DNA of 11,551 nucleotides from an uncultured Clostridia bacterium. GTDB lineage: Bacteria; Bacillota; Clostridia; TANB77; CAG-508. The stretch is from assembly GCA_948517135.1 (NCBI GenBank), contig CAORJJ010000025.1, positions 1-11,551 on the forward strand, in the 5' to 3' direction. Made by a program: the position numbers and the translations under genes. Position 1 is the first letter of the stretch, and each line of letters opens with the position of its first letter. The notes under the pieces were generated by a model that made no database searches, was not told the origin of the DNA, and worked only from the letters and a program-made list of their open reading frames with translations. Shown here in pieces: positions 9,101-11,551 of this stretch.

Positions 9101-9661
9101 GAGGATGAAAATAAGAATAGCAATAAGGCATTTTCAAAATTCTTACTACCAAGAACAGTAGCAGAAAAGAATGGAAAGCAATCAGAAGATAAAGATACTT
9201 CTAAAGCAATAGTTTATTTACCAGTTTCAAAAGTATTAGCAACAGAAACAGATACAGAAAATATGTTATATGAGAATATAGCAGAGGTTATACAATTTAC
9301 AGTATTAACAGGTAGAAGAACGAACTTTGATACAACAATAGGAAATGCTGATATTCATAAAGTTGATAAACAAAGTAAAAATCCAGAAGAATATAATCTT
9401 GGAAAGAAACCAGTTGATTACGAAAAATTTGGAAGTATTGAGTTCGTAACTGCAGCTTTGGAAAAGGATACATCTTCAACAGAGACTATTACATTAACAC
9501 CACCTACTGGTTTGATGAAAAATAGAAGAGCGATTTATGAGACAATGGAAACAACAAGGGATGTATTAAAAATTACTGTAATTGCAGTTACCGTAGTTAT
9601 AATTACAATTGGTGTTACAAAATTTACAATGGTAAAAATTAAGAAAAGACGTTATAAATAA
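26..9661 (+). CDS. Giant exported multidomain surface protein (thioester-like, DUF11-like, SdrD_B-like modules, two DnaJ-type Cys-rich arrays, C-terminal anchor)
   Basis: About 3211 aa if ATG 26 is used (3212 from ATG 23), ending at TAA 9659-9661; no frameshift or internal stop. Numbering here is from ATG 26. A signal peptide spans 1-29, with hydrophobic core 7-29 and a VYA|TS signal peptidase I site. A candidate thioester domain covers about 92-280 (Cys111, Gln245). A Cys/His patch is at 457-549 and DUF11-like modules at about 560-712 and 757-963. The Cys-rich block is at 976-1315 and SdrD_B-like domains are at 1384-1455 and 2219-2363. Further beta-rich modules are at about 1763-2085 and 2613-2730, and a conserved C-terminal region at about 2844-3160. 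TPPTG (3158-3162) precedes a hydrophobic segment (about 3183-3197) and the tail KIKKRRYK. Family knowledge: such modules build stalk-like Gram-positive adhesins. I infer a surface adhesin or fibre. The ligand is unknown and I know no gene name. The overall plan resembles large uncharacterised proteins of uncultured Clostridia (from memory). Confidence 0.93.
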   Translation: MIKDMKFLIINLIIVTIVILSGVGCIVYATSFGNELVALGAGPTDKYNEGYSEDATYNIEMQYTYASEGHNAWSIDRILSTLNSNFSDTTTPRDAELAFEAFLSQCGSAFCIQHGAAIPNGGSKSDVSGRSSGWYQFQPPHGTLVNVSKYISSSGNTYSEGMYTSSDIPKNGYFSPDSDDHADTSTFTTQTNNKAVILANGNLKNVGSVTINSHSNFVTYSNVAPYAATFADKWDGTPYNGTSAQKAIWNVTGPTGADATDLYYAGLAVDCLENELTAHGDRPEVTMKDSEQPGAVYLEGTDTYRVGPFHMSDYAYIYSPYVINYSGKNLSDYKGLVGGIEKGEVILSDDNGNENPLEIGKNGVNIVYEDFYGKLTDGGKRDRKSPTGIYTDYLPQDYAVYPYPESTFYIDIPRNLTYGDDSKNRTDDDKTTLSKLQFTYRKTTTDGSVTSFVVAACLTTWTREKDGAACSNALCQSHYQTPGHCTSSCTTDDDGNTDHDDCDGPAYYCSAHHHNNCHYSKWVGSTHAVKGQAGGAINDSNVTIWNKKCISELNVRLTTDIVIKKYVEKVEHETNKYQTFGNTSSSSVKNSTQSPNQRKSMNNDGRKNDPIYAEYGDIITFRIDIMNNQNYRVKLKLKDILPKEIDVFSRTYKTDSNRLWKDYQWISVDGNDTTSLLLTLRTNANDDKLYYNEIVIVTRNSSLDKNEDDNVDFIRTEDRRVGPVVNISEIDSNKIQDEYGTDIPEDIFSIEYYKINDYNVVIDKYISDYKHEMMDTNNDEKITSETFASDKLEESDDPTNKPERFEKKDIDKQHYPVPVESTETLTYSVRIINNSTKNGNKVATEIRPQTIKDKLNKGLEFVKDGSGYKINAEIHNDVGTDKESNISLTQGVDYEVKYDSSKNSIDIELKDTQNGAKTDKNATYLVIQPGGYLLYEIEVKVIESNMNLNILENTASIEIMNNINNGKDRTGNTVACNDCQGTGNIYEYQTCGICGGSGTASKEGYCSNCSGRGLIYIHTNCDQCSGQGRVLRDENIKNLSDVLVYKCKKCNTMHIEKPSSTCDAEIPNIVCNNTRFNTICNKCGKKQGECEHVVWICSSGHKTHKGDNSNITKCGYEETHTDFKHYYKCSEKGCTYSEWNIDKCIHHANAKLICIKSICKDCGSEYTTKTTSHTWTCDNSTTKYCNSSSHGLKEYADCKHFKYECTKCKKKYANYPNKPSSCSNCYTNKCTSKDFEKTKINLNDITQDEYQFAIDALYKDCTKCGGTGYFEQHNTCTACSGGKNSAGTITCSTCEGRGKSIIATSKPCTNGCSNGRKPDTETSNRIVRNKTWYSGIDSNKKDVNRNMYAYKIPSEYVDYRNTPYVDYDGDGDNEISSDYVRMKDLVISGYVWLDTNRDGLMNEQNIDDQNQAYYNVNGNGAKENVVVRLYSVINNTPKLIRTTRTDERGRYTFSNYYSVPNTLTWYKTYKSESFENYADVGSRPDGNSNVAGIAGTNTKPYLTNSKDDLEHTTQRIDKATDKDEYGNYTNSSKFIDYYIEFEYDGVIYKSTEYYAGMDNLIDTQGDTYGKMIDPDKIYMKDSNAAEFNDVRENFNKSYQYISYDVGYSSQGQEYTGNDPKKKLNQTISEEDGSITFGEVSDDVGNPLTTADLIFDKTNHTSQLVENQNRAMTARSFIKNKTVKDLGNGNPNGWTNNEIKNNSIDNTNLLWLFNYRDEYQKEDRTYIMPNSSGANPKHTTKFNKNNPDTEYLKYINLGLELRENVDITLTKDVYSVNTLINGEDMEYFFNQNRALNAEVGDKKGSYLNDYIIAKPYGLELYESDYKMRVDQYAAEAVKQYKGINGESELNTEVTYRITVANKAINDDESLNSGNTKDTKLKVRISEILDLYDTNFKKYNSDADVVNVKKKDPNGYLVDGTIKVAEAWYFEQKDDGEYIIANDGKIPGTYEEGHQSTEKPVYIKVSSIDQETIGDKPRYTKHMLTLSNTSMKGNGVSNKENRNNFETDGYYTLYITGMENDNNLILEEGKDFDIYVKYVVDKTDSETTLTTDDYEDTINDKATTEDGKVVDVKGTERGNSAILKRTLKILDRIDKPEDTRRGLEGIAQVNMYSVWYADSGKATGLVDMDSNAGNLGNSNSNLKDKLSAKEAKDSTKKNEILNKYKHETKPSDQTSADTWNPYYEDMTYKTGIVITAEGSELNKQKVREIYGELEIQDEKMIRELTGRVWDDSRTEPGESENPTANDVQYMANGIYSKKDEKHNRALTNGNVPEEYKNPDAIEGQKTEVVEETKDLKVRSAKAELVEIVEIPTSEGSHYYEEILSNVTWEQAQHIRTNTKGDYKLKGFIPGKYVVRFTYGDTVDEVTSEEVRFITGKGQDTAISQDEKESTATSVAKDMQIFNGQDYKTTKYAYDLSSDYTTDSISVDSPAGTDPVANLAVKTGTIDQYAAGKLSESGEVSNNDIVMLALERPDLSDARDDEVRRLEVNSYSEIMVNQKAEILKGLANSSDLTTRTLKYQDEKDDDALKVNYYKEYEEEQYRNDYAQSLRSLTDSTNMNAETVEFLVKPEKLTYKQTNEETYYTKLKLNNKDYYYNDLDTIVHNIITERKYKIENIDMGIEYRPETNISLTKEISNIIVETSDGEQIANLALETEYKQEGNIMKPIHRVDMEHSIGADKVQFISNTYEVDPLLANIVDVHEETQQGFIYIAVDEEILQGCKVTVQYKFIAQNNSEVDKISQNLNSIRFYANNATKAYAEKYATIATGDSVSDYGNNSNGKISLYKIFDKYGVDTQKVEYTANNFARAIVQDDVYKKDANNSTYRNRAKTMTKDSVNKKDQITDGYYGNFVGYTYYIGRDNYTLDTIAEMKFDKIIDYVDTDLEFEQLLQYDKSTMTSTSTSTENTSGLSNALTNEQAIKDNKATINQSWSAPVAEAFAKIDNDPKVLVQIMNDMREDLFMLDSPWSLFRNFIGQYDKEDIEAAIKDVVSNPLKQAMLVDALQETFTDMNGIQYKSLVMTLADKVSDNAEDENKNSNKAFSKFLLPRTVAEKNGKQSEDKDTSKAIVYLPVSKVLATETDTENMLYENIAEVIQFTVLTGRRTNFDTTIGNADIHKVDKQSKNPEEYNLGKKPVDYEKFGSIEFVTAALEKDTSSTETITLTPPTGLMKNRRAIYETMETTRDVLKITVIAVTVVIITIGVTKFTMVKIKKRRYK
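299..865 (+). other. Candidate thioester (TQXA-type) adhesin domain, residues about 92-280
   Basis: Two short motifs stand in the right order. AFCIQHG carries Cys111 and SAQKAIW carries Gln245. In Gram-positive thioester adhesins (TED/TQXA families, such as the streptococcal Cpa tip domain) a Cys side chain forms an internal thioester with a Gln in a TQxAIW-like motif and reacts with host surface proteins. An N-terminal, membrane-distal position is also typical. The Thr of TQxA is replaced by Ala here, and the surrounding sequence is not one I can align by eye, so the call rests on the two motifs, their order and their location. Cys106 and Cys271 are further cysteines in this part; Cys106 is an alternative partner but lacks the CIxHG context. 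Confidence 0.6.
1394..1672 (+). other. Cys/His-rich patch 1 (residues 457-549), possible metal or disulfide site
   Basis: Nine cysteines (457, 470, 475, 485, 489, 502, 509, 517, 549) lie in 93 residues with histidines at 478, 484, 499, 512-514 and 518, and an acidic run around 491-503. The pattern CxxxxCxxH...HCxxxC...C...CxxHHHxxC suggests a metal-binding knob, though disulfides are possible. It interrupts an otherwise beta-rich stretch (FTYRKTT before it, NVTIWNK after it), so it looks like an insertion or loop decoration. No known family is recognised. Confidence 0.6.
1703..2161 (+). other. DUF11-like beta module 1 (residues about 560-712)
   Basis: The module opens with the strand DIVIKKYV. 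It then has GDIITFRIDIMNNQNY and KLKDILP, the order seen in DUF11/'conserved repeat' domains (GDxVTYxIxVxN followed by VxDxLP). Such domains are Ig-like stalk units of bacterial surface proteins and often carry isopeptide cross-links. The Lys residues of IKKYV are candidate donors, but the acceptor cannot be assigned by eye. Confidence 0.6.
2294..2914 (+). other. DUF11-like beta module 2 (residues about 757-963)
   Basis: It starts DYNVVIDKYIS, echoing the opening strand of module 1. STETLTYSVRIINNST follows, then IKDKLNKGLEFV and a closing GGYLLYEIEVKV and LENTASIEI. The NTAxIxI ending is typical of the last strand of this domain class. In ordinary relatives an SdrD_B-like domain follows almost at once; here a Cys-rich block of about 340 residues intervenes. 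Confidence 0.6.
2951..3109 (+). other. DnaJ-type Cys-rich array A: four CxxCxGxG motifs at exact 15-residue spacing (residues 976-1028)
   Basis: CNDCQGTG (976), CGICGGSG (991), CSNCSGRG (1006) and CDQCSGQG (1021) are four perfect CxxCxGxG motifs. This is the signature of the DnaJ/Hsp40 zinc-binding domain, which holds two zinc ions by pairing motifs 1+4 and 2+3. The spacing is exactly 15 residues (45 nt) each time, tighter and more regular than in classical DnaJ. There is no J domain or DnaJ C-terminal domain, and the protein is exported, so a chaperone co-factor role is unlikely. Zinc or iron binding is inferred. Confidence 0.85.
3164..3715 (+). other. Zinc-ribbon-like run between the two DnaJ-type arrays (residues 1047-1230)
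   Basis: Twenty-three cysteines occur in 184 residues, including CxxC knuckles CKKC (1047), CNKC (1080), CKDC (1159), CTKC (1205) and CSNC (1222). A recurring C-x-H-x4-C element appears as CEHVVWIC (1090) and CKHFKYEC (1198). Many further histidines are present (1101, 1104, 1120, 1125, 1146-1147, 1173, 1190, 1200). Alternating CxxC and CxH elements look like several small rubredoxin- or zinc-ribbon-like knuckles in series, but none matches a named family by eye. Confidence 0.6.
3806..3970 (+). other. DnaJ-type Cys-rich array B: four motifs at 15/15/17-residue spacing (residues 1261-1315)
   Basis: CTKCGGTG (1261), CTACSGGK (1276), CSTCEGRG (1291) and CTNGCSNG (1308) form a second array. The first and third motifs are perfect CxxCxGxG. 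The second has lost its final Gly, and the fourth has an extra residue between its cysteines (CxxxC). The spacing repeats that of array A, which suggests an old internal duplication with the ribbon-like run in between, or two copies of one fold closing the block. Confidence 0.8.
4175..4390 (+). other. SdrD_B-like domain 1 (residues about 1384-1455)
   Basis: ISGYVWLDTNRDG, then NVVVRLYSV and ERGRYTF, follow the SdrD_B/CnaB-like order (GxVWxDxNxDG, VxVxLY, TDxxGxYxF). The D-x-N-x-D-G loop is the usual calcium site of these domains. An acidic DYDGDGDNE stretch at 1366-1374 just upstream could bind calcium too. The domain continues into YYIEFEYDGVIY, a strand common in large clostridial relatives. 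Role: rigid stalk unit. Confidence 0.75.
5312..6280 (+). other. Large beta-rich module (residues about 1763-2085)
   Basis: This stretch begins NVDITLTKDVYSV and contains YESDYKMRVDQY, TEVTYRITVANKA, LKVRISEILDLYD and, near the end, KDFDIYVKYVVDK. The order (opening strand with Lys, YxITVxN strand, later DxYVxYxV strand) is that of extended DUF11-type modules in very large clostridial surface proteins, as far as I can recall. The boundaries are approximate. Confidence 0.45.
6680..7114 (+). other. Split SdrD_B-like domain 2 (residues about 2219-2363)
   Basis: The first strand LTGRVWDD (to about residue 2229) and the later strands AKAELVEIVEIP, NTKGDYKLKGFIPGKY and VVRFTYGD (2299-2360) match the SdrD_B pattern. 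About 70 hydrophilic residues separate strand 1 from the rest; they contain TANDVQYMANGIY and EYKNPDAIEGQK. The DxNxDG calcium loop of domain 1 is missing; DDSRTEPGES stands in its place. This is read as an SdrD_B domain with an enlarged first loop. Confidence 0.6.
8780..9106 (+). other. Helical-looking insert near the C terminus (residues about 2919-3027)
   Basis: After a conserved-looking IIDYVDTDLEFE segment (2871-2882) and a Ser/Thr-rich linker (STMTSTSTSTENTSG, 2890-2904), the composition changes. Residues 2919-3027 include APVAEAFAKI, KVLVQIMNDM, DIEAAIKDVV, KQAMLVDALQETF and KSLVMTLADKV, with the spacing of amphipathic helices. The flanks return to beta-type sequence (IVYLPVSKVLA). This suggests an alpha-helical domain inserted in a beta-rich stalk. 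No family is recognised. Confidence 0.5.
9497..9658 (+). other. C-terminal anchor: TPPTG motif, hydrophobic segment, basic tail (residues 3158-3211)
   Basis: TPPTG resembles the xPxTG sorting motifs used by some clostridial sortases ((S/P)PxTG in C. difficile). It is followed by a hydrophobic segment (ITVIAVTVVIITIGV, about 3183-3197) and the positively charged tail KIKKRRYK. One feature is atypical: about 20 polar and charged residues (including KNRR) separate TPPTG from the hydrophobic core, where sortase substrates usually have only a few. The protein is therefore either sorted by a tolerant sortase or simply held by a C-terminal membrane anchor. Confidence 0.65.
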
Positions 9662-9670
9662 ACAAAATTG

Positions 9671-9703
9671 AAAAGGTGGAGGTTTTTGACCTCCATCTTT
9701 TTC
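9671..9703 (+). terminator. Rho-independent terminator after the giant gene
   Basis: A 9-bp stem, GGTGGAGGT (9675-9683) with ACCTCCATC (9689-9697), contains one G-T wobble and closes a 5-nt loop (TTTTG). A T tract follows (9698-9702), and an A run precedes the stem (9671-9674). The hairpin starts 13 nt after the TAA stop. The A and T flanks could make it work in both directions, but no convergent gene is present. Confidence 0.92.
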
Positions 9704-9830
9704 TACGTAAATAAGGATTCTAGGAATATTTCAAATAAAAAATAATATAATTTATGAGGGATAAATGCATTAAAAAACATATAATTTTCACGTAAAATTA
9801 ACAATTAGACAAATAACGTGTGGGAATGTA
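9704..9830. other. AT-rich intergenic spacer without a recognisable gene
   Basis: Between the terminator and the A-tract run I see no ORF with a ribosome binding site and no RNA gene. Two TATAAT hexamers (9746-9751 and 9780-9785) lack any TTGACA-like partner at 16-18 nt and are probably chance in such AT-rich DNA. A CACGT (9789-9793) and an ACGTG (9816-9820) form a weak inverted repeat. Confidence 0.5.
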
Positions 9831-9832
9831 TC

Positions 9833-9900
9833 AAAATAGGGAAAAATGTATTTAAAAAGTTTGAAAAAAAGTCAAAAAAACCTTGAAAAGACTTGAAAAA
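9833..9900 (+). promoter_or_regulatory. Helically phased A-tracts (bent DNA / UP-like region)
   Basis: A-tracts lie at 9833-9836, 9842-9846, 9854-9858, 9864-9870, 9874-9880, 9886-9889 and 9896-9900. Their centres are about 9.5, 12, 11, 10, 10.5 and 10.5 bp apart, close to one helical turn. Phased A-tracts curve DNA, and directly upstream of a promoter they commonly act as UP elements or bind nucleoid proteins. They end at the -35 elements of the promoter for the second gene. Confidence 0.65.
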
Positions 9901-9928
9901 GTTGACATAACAGTGTATAATATATAAT
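9893..9928 (+). promoter_or_regulatory. Two overlapping sigma-A promoter matches for the second gene
   Basis: Pair 1 is TTGAAA (9893-9898), a 17-nt spacer and TATAAT (9916-9921). Pair 2 is TTGACA (9902-9907), a 15-nt spacer and TATAAT (9923-9928). Pair 1 has ideal spacing with a weaker -35; pair 2 has two consensus hexamers at a short spacing. Either would start transcription at about 9928-9936 and give a leader of roughly 240 nt before ATG 10174. Confidence 0.8.
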
Positions 9929-9949
9929 GTGTGATTGTATTTAGAATCA

Positions 9950-10140
9950 ATAGTTTCGAGTTTTTTAATGTAACTAAAACTTTATATTTTATAAACCAAA
10001 AGTTTTGAAAATGAAGTTCCGTAAATAGTTCGAGATTGAAAAACTCTAAAAGGCTTGAATACCAAACCTTTATCTATTGACTAGTTCTAAATAAGTAGTA
10101 AAATTATACTTATAAAATAGTAATATTAGATACTATCTCA
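9950..10140 (+). promoter_or_regulatory. Long structured 5' leader of the second gene (possible cis-acting RNA)
   Basis: GAGTTTTTTAAT (9958-9969) can pair along all 12 nt, with one G-T wobble, with ATTGAAAAACTC (10035-10046); three more A-T pairs follow beyond a mismatch. Inside it, AAAACTTT (9976-9983) pairs with AAAGTTTT (9999-10006). Downstream are AAAGG/CCTTT (10049-10053 with 10067-10071), ATAAGTA/TACTTAT (10091-10097 with 10107-10113) and ATAGTA/TACTAT (10117-10122 with 10131-10136). No known riboswitch core, T-box motif or T-tract terminator is recognised. The small hairpins are AT-rich and individually weak, so a regulatory function is only a possibility. Confidence 0.4.
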
Positions 10141-10157
10141 AGAAATTATTATTATGT

Positions 10158-10163
10158 GGGAGG
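10158..10163 (+). promoter_or_regulatory. Shine-Dalgarno site of the second gene
   Basis: GGGAGG sits 10 nt before ATG 10174, which is slightly long but acceptable. It fixes the start: the ATG at 10154 is upstream of this site and opens only a 13-codon frame. Confidence 0.85.
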
Positions 10164-10173
10164 AATTAAGATT

Positions 10174-11551
10174 ATGCATAAAAACAAAATTCTAGAAAAA
10201 TTGTTAGCAATAATCCTAATATTTACACTAACTTCTGCAAACTTTATGTTTGTTACAAAAAGTTTTGCATCAAGTTTTGCTGAAACCTTATTTGGCATGA
10301 AAAGTGATACTGGTCACAAGAATGTCGAATTTGAAGCATATTTTGGAACCGAAGAAGAAAAAGAAACTTCGGTTATTAGTGATGTAAATAATGAGGAATT
10401 AGCTATTAGCATGGACTTAAATATTAAAGAAACAGGATATTTAAAAGATGCTAAAATAGAAATTGCTGAAACAGAAGAAGGAAAAGGATTAAACTTTAAA
10501 TTAAAAAATACAGGTTCAAGACCAGAAAATATAGAAGAAGATTCAAACAACAATCCTTTTTTTGATGTATTAGAACCAGAAGAAAATAATGATGAAACAG
10601 TAGTAGAAGAAAATAATGAAGTTATTCTTCCAGAAGGAGTTCAAAGTATTGAAGATAATGTTATAACATTACAACAAGTTAATTCAAACAATGAACTACA
10701 ATTCAATTTACCAATTGAATATAAAAACGAATCTTTTGTAAATGAAAATAAATTTTCAAATGATTGTTTAGTTAAATTTACAGGTATATATGTAGATGAC
10801 GATGGTGAAGAAAATGAAATTTCAAAAGAATATACTTTAAATGTTTCATGGAAAGATGAAAGAGAAGTTAGAGTTTCATCATCTGTTGAGAAATATATAG
10901 ATTATGAGAAAGGTGTTATTTTACAAACATTAGTAAGAGTAGATAATTCTAGTGATAGAAAAACACTACCAGTTAAAGAATCTTCTGTTACTATTAATGT
11001 ACCAAGTTATTTAGATGTAAAACCATCTAATATAACAGTAGTTGCAAATAATACTATGGGCACAAATGGACAAACTCCAGAAACAATTAATTTTGGAACA
11101 GATAATTGGTATTATGATCAAGATGAAAATAAATTAGTTATAACTGTAAATAATGAAAAACAATTAGTTACAGTTGATGAATATGAAGATGAATATTTAA
11201 AAGAAGCAGATAAAGAAATAATTGAAGAAGAAAGATATTATAATGGATCTGCTTATGATGAATATCTAATCACATATACATATTCAGATGTTACTGCTCC
11301 ACAAGAACCAGTAGTTATTTCTTCAAATATTGAAGCTAAAATGACTACATTTAGTGGTGTAGAAAGTGAAGAGTTTATAAATATAGTAACAAATAATAAT
11401 AATTATGAGTATTCTTTAGATGGTAAGACAGGAGATATAGTATCTTTATATATAGAAACAGAAACAGGAGATGTTTCTAAAGCATATGCTTATGCAAACT
11501 ACAACAATAGTGAAAGATATGAAGTAGACTTAAAATCTAACACATTAATAA
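10174..11551 (+). CDS. Exported beta-rich surface protein, N-terminal part (3' end beyond the window)
   Basis: 459 complete codons are visible and no stop is reached. The N terminus (Lys at 3, 5 and 9; hydrophobic core about residues 10-27; cleavage after SFA at residue 32) is a clear signal peptide. The mature part opens SSFAETLFG and KNVEFEAYFG, then ISDVNNEELAISMDLNIKE. Later come FTGIYVDDDGEENEISKEY, TLNVSWKDEREVRVSSSV, EKYIDYEKGVILQTLVRV and VTINVPSYLDVKP. Alternating short hydrophobic strands and acidic loops suggest serial Ig-like modules; EKYIDYEKG echoes the opening strands of DUF11-like modules in the upstream protein. Only one cysteine (198) is seen, unlike the upstream protein. 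It resembles the start of large uncharacterised clostridial proteins I remember, but I cannot name a family. It has its own promoter and leader. A partnership with the upstream protein is inference. Confidence 0.88.
   Translation, partial: MHKNKILEKLLAIILIFTLTSANFMFVTKSFASSFAETLFGMKSDTGHKNVEFEAYFGTEEEKETSVISDVNNEELAISMDLNIKETGYLKDAKIEIAETEEGKGLNFKLKNTGSRPENIEEDSNNNPFFDVLEPEENNDETVVEENNEVILPEGVQSIEDNVITLQQVNSNNELQFNLPIEYKNESFVNENKFSNDCLVKFTGIYVDDDGEENEISKEYTLNVSWKDEREVRVSSSVEKYIDYEKGVILQTLVRVDNSSDRKTLPVKESSVTINVPSYLDVKPSNITVVANNTMGTNGQTPETINFGTDNWYYDQDENKLVITVNNEKQLVTVDEYEDEYLKEADKEIIEEERYYNGSAYDEYLITYTYSDVTAPQEPVVISSNIEAKMTTFSGVESEEFINIVTNNNNYEYSLDGKTGDIVSLYIETETGDVSKAYAYANYNNSERYEVDLKSNTLI

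Noticed and set aside
78..9479. Many reverse-strand ORFs of 60-109 codons across the giant gene
   Set aside because: They are rich in His, Leu, Tyr, Phe and Ser, as expected from antisense reading of AT-rich coding DNA. I noticed no ribosome binding sites and no recognisable domains.
9746..9785. Additional promoters at the TATAAT hexamers at 9746 and 9780
   Set aside because: No TTGACA-like hexamer lies at 16-18 nt upstream of either. TATAAT is expected by chance in DNA this AT-rich.
10049..10071. Intrinsic terminator or attenuator at the AAAGG/CCTTT hairpin in the leader
   Set aside because: The stem has only five pairs and no T tract follows it, so it cannot be called a terminator.
10154..10195. 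Mini-ORF of 13 codons starting at ATG 10154 and overlapping the second gene's start
   Set aside because: It has no ribosome binding site, and its own second and third codons contain the Shine-Dalgarno of the real gene.
10314..10553. Reverse-strand ORF of 79 codons within the second gene
   Set aside because: It is the antisense shadow of an acidic coding region with a clear signal peptide and Shine-Dalgarno on the + strand.

Overview
The window is very AT-rich DNA (roughly 30% G+C by eye) with perfect Gram-positive Shine-Dalgarno sites, sigma-A-type promoter elements and a GC-stem/T-tract terminator. Codon use is strongly A/T-ending (Cys almost always TGT) and both proteins are Sec-exported, large and rich in Asn, Asp, Lys and Tyr. 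This points to a low-GC Bacillota, most likely an anaerobic and possibly uncultured gut-type Clostridia member. That assignment rests on composition and on remembered protein architecture, not on a search.

Layout. Bases 11-20 are a perfect Shine-Dalgarno for one enormous gene (26-9661, about 3211 aa). It is followed 10 nt after its stop by a Rho-independent terminator (9671-9703). A 512-nt intergenic region (9662-10173) then holds a run of A-tracts in helical phase, two overlapping sigma-A promoter matches (9893-9928), and a leader of about 240 nt with a long-range 12-bp helix and smaller hairpins. A second exported protein begins at ATG 10174 and runs off the right edge (459 codons visible). 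Everything is on the + strand. The terminator and new promoter suggest two separate transcription units; the first gene's own promoter lies left of the window.

The giant protein reads as a wall- or membrane-attached surface fibre/adhesin. In order (residues counted from ATG 26) it has: a signal peptide; a candidate Cys-Gln thioester domain (Cys111, Gln245 in an AQKAIW motif); a Cys/His-rich patch (457-549); two DUF11-like beta modules; a very Cys-rich block (976-1315); an SdrD_B-like domain with a VWLDTNRDG motif; more beta modules; a second, split SdrD_B-like domain; a conserved C-terminal region containing a helical-looking insert; and a TPPTG motif, hydrophobic segment and basic tail. The second protein looks like another exported beta-rich surface protein and may be a partner, but that is inference from adjacency only.

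The most unusual point is the 337-residue Cys-rich block. It holds 39 cysteines: two four-motif arrays of the DnaJ zinc-finger type (CxxCxGxG), spaced at 15 residues, bracket a run of CxxC and CxH zinc-ribbon-like pairs. The block sits between two ordinary adhesin modules of an exported protein. I know no described function for such a combination.
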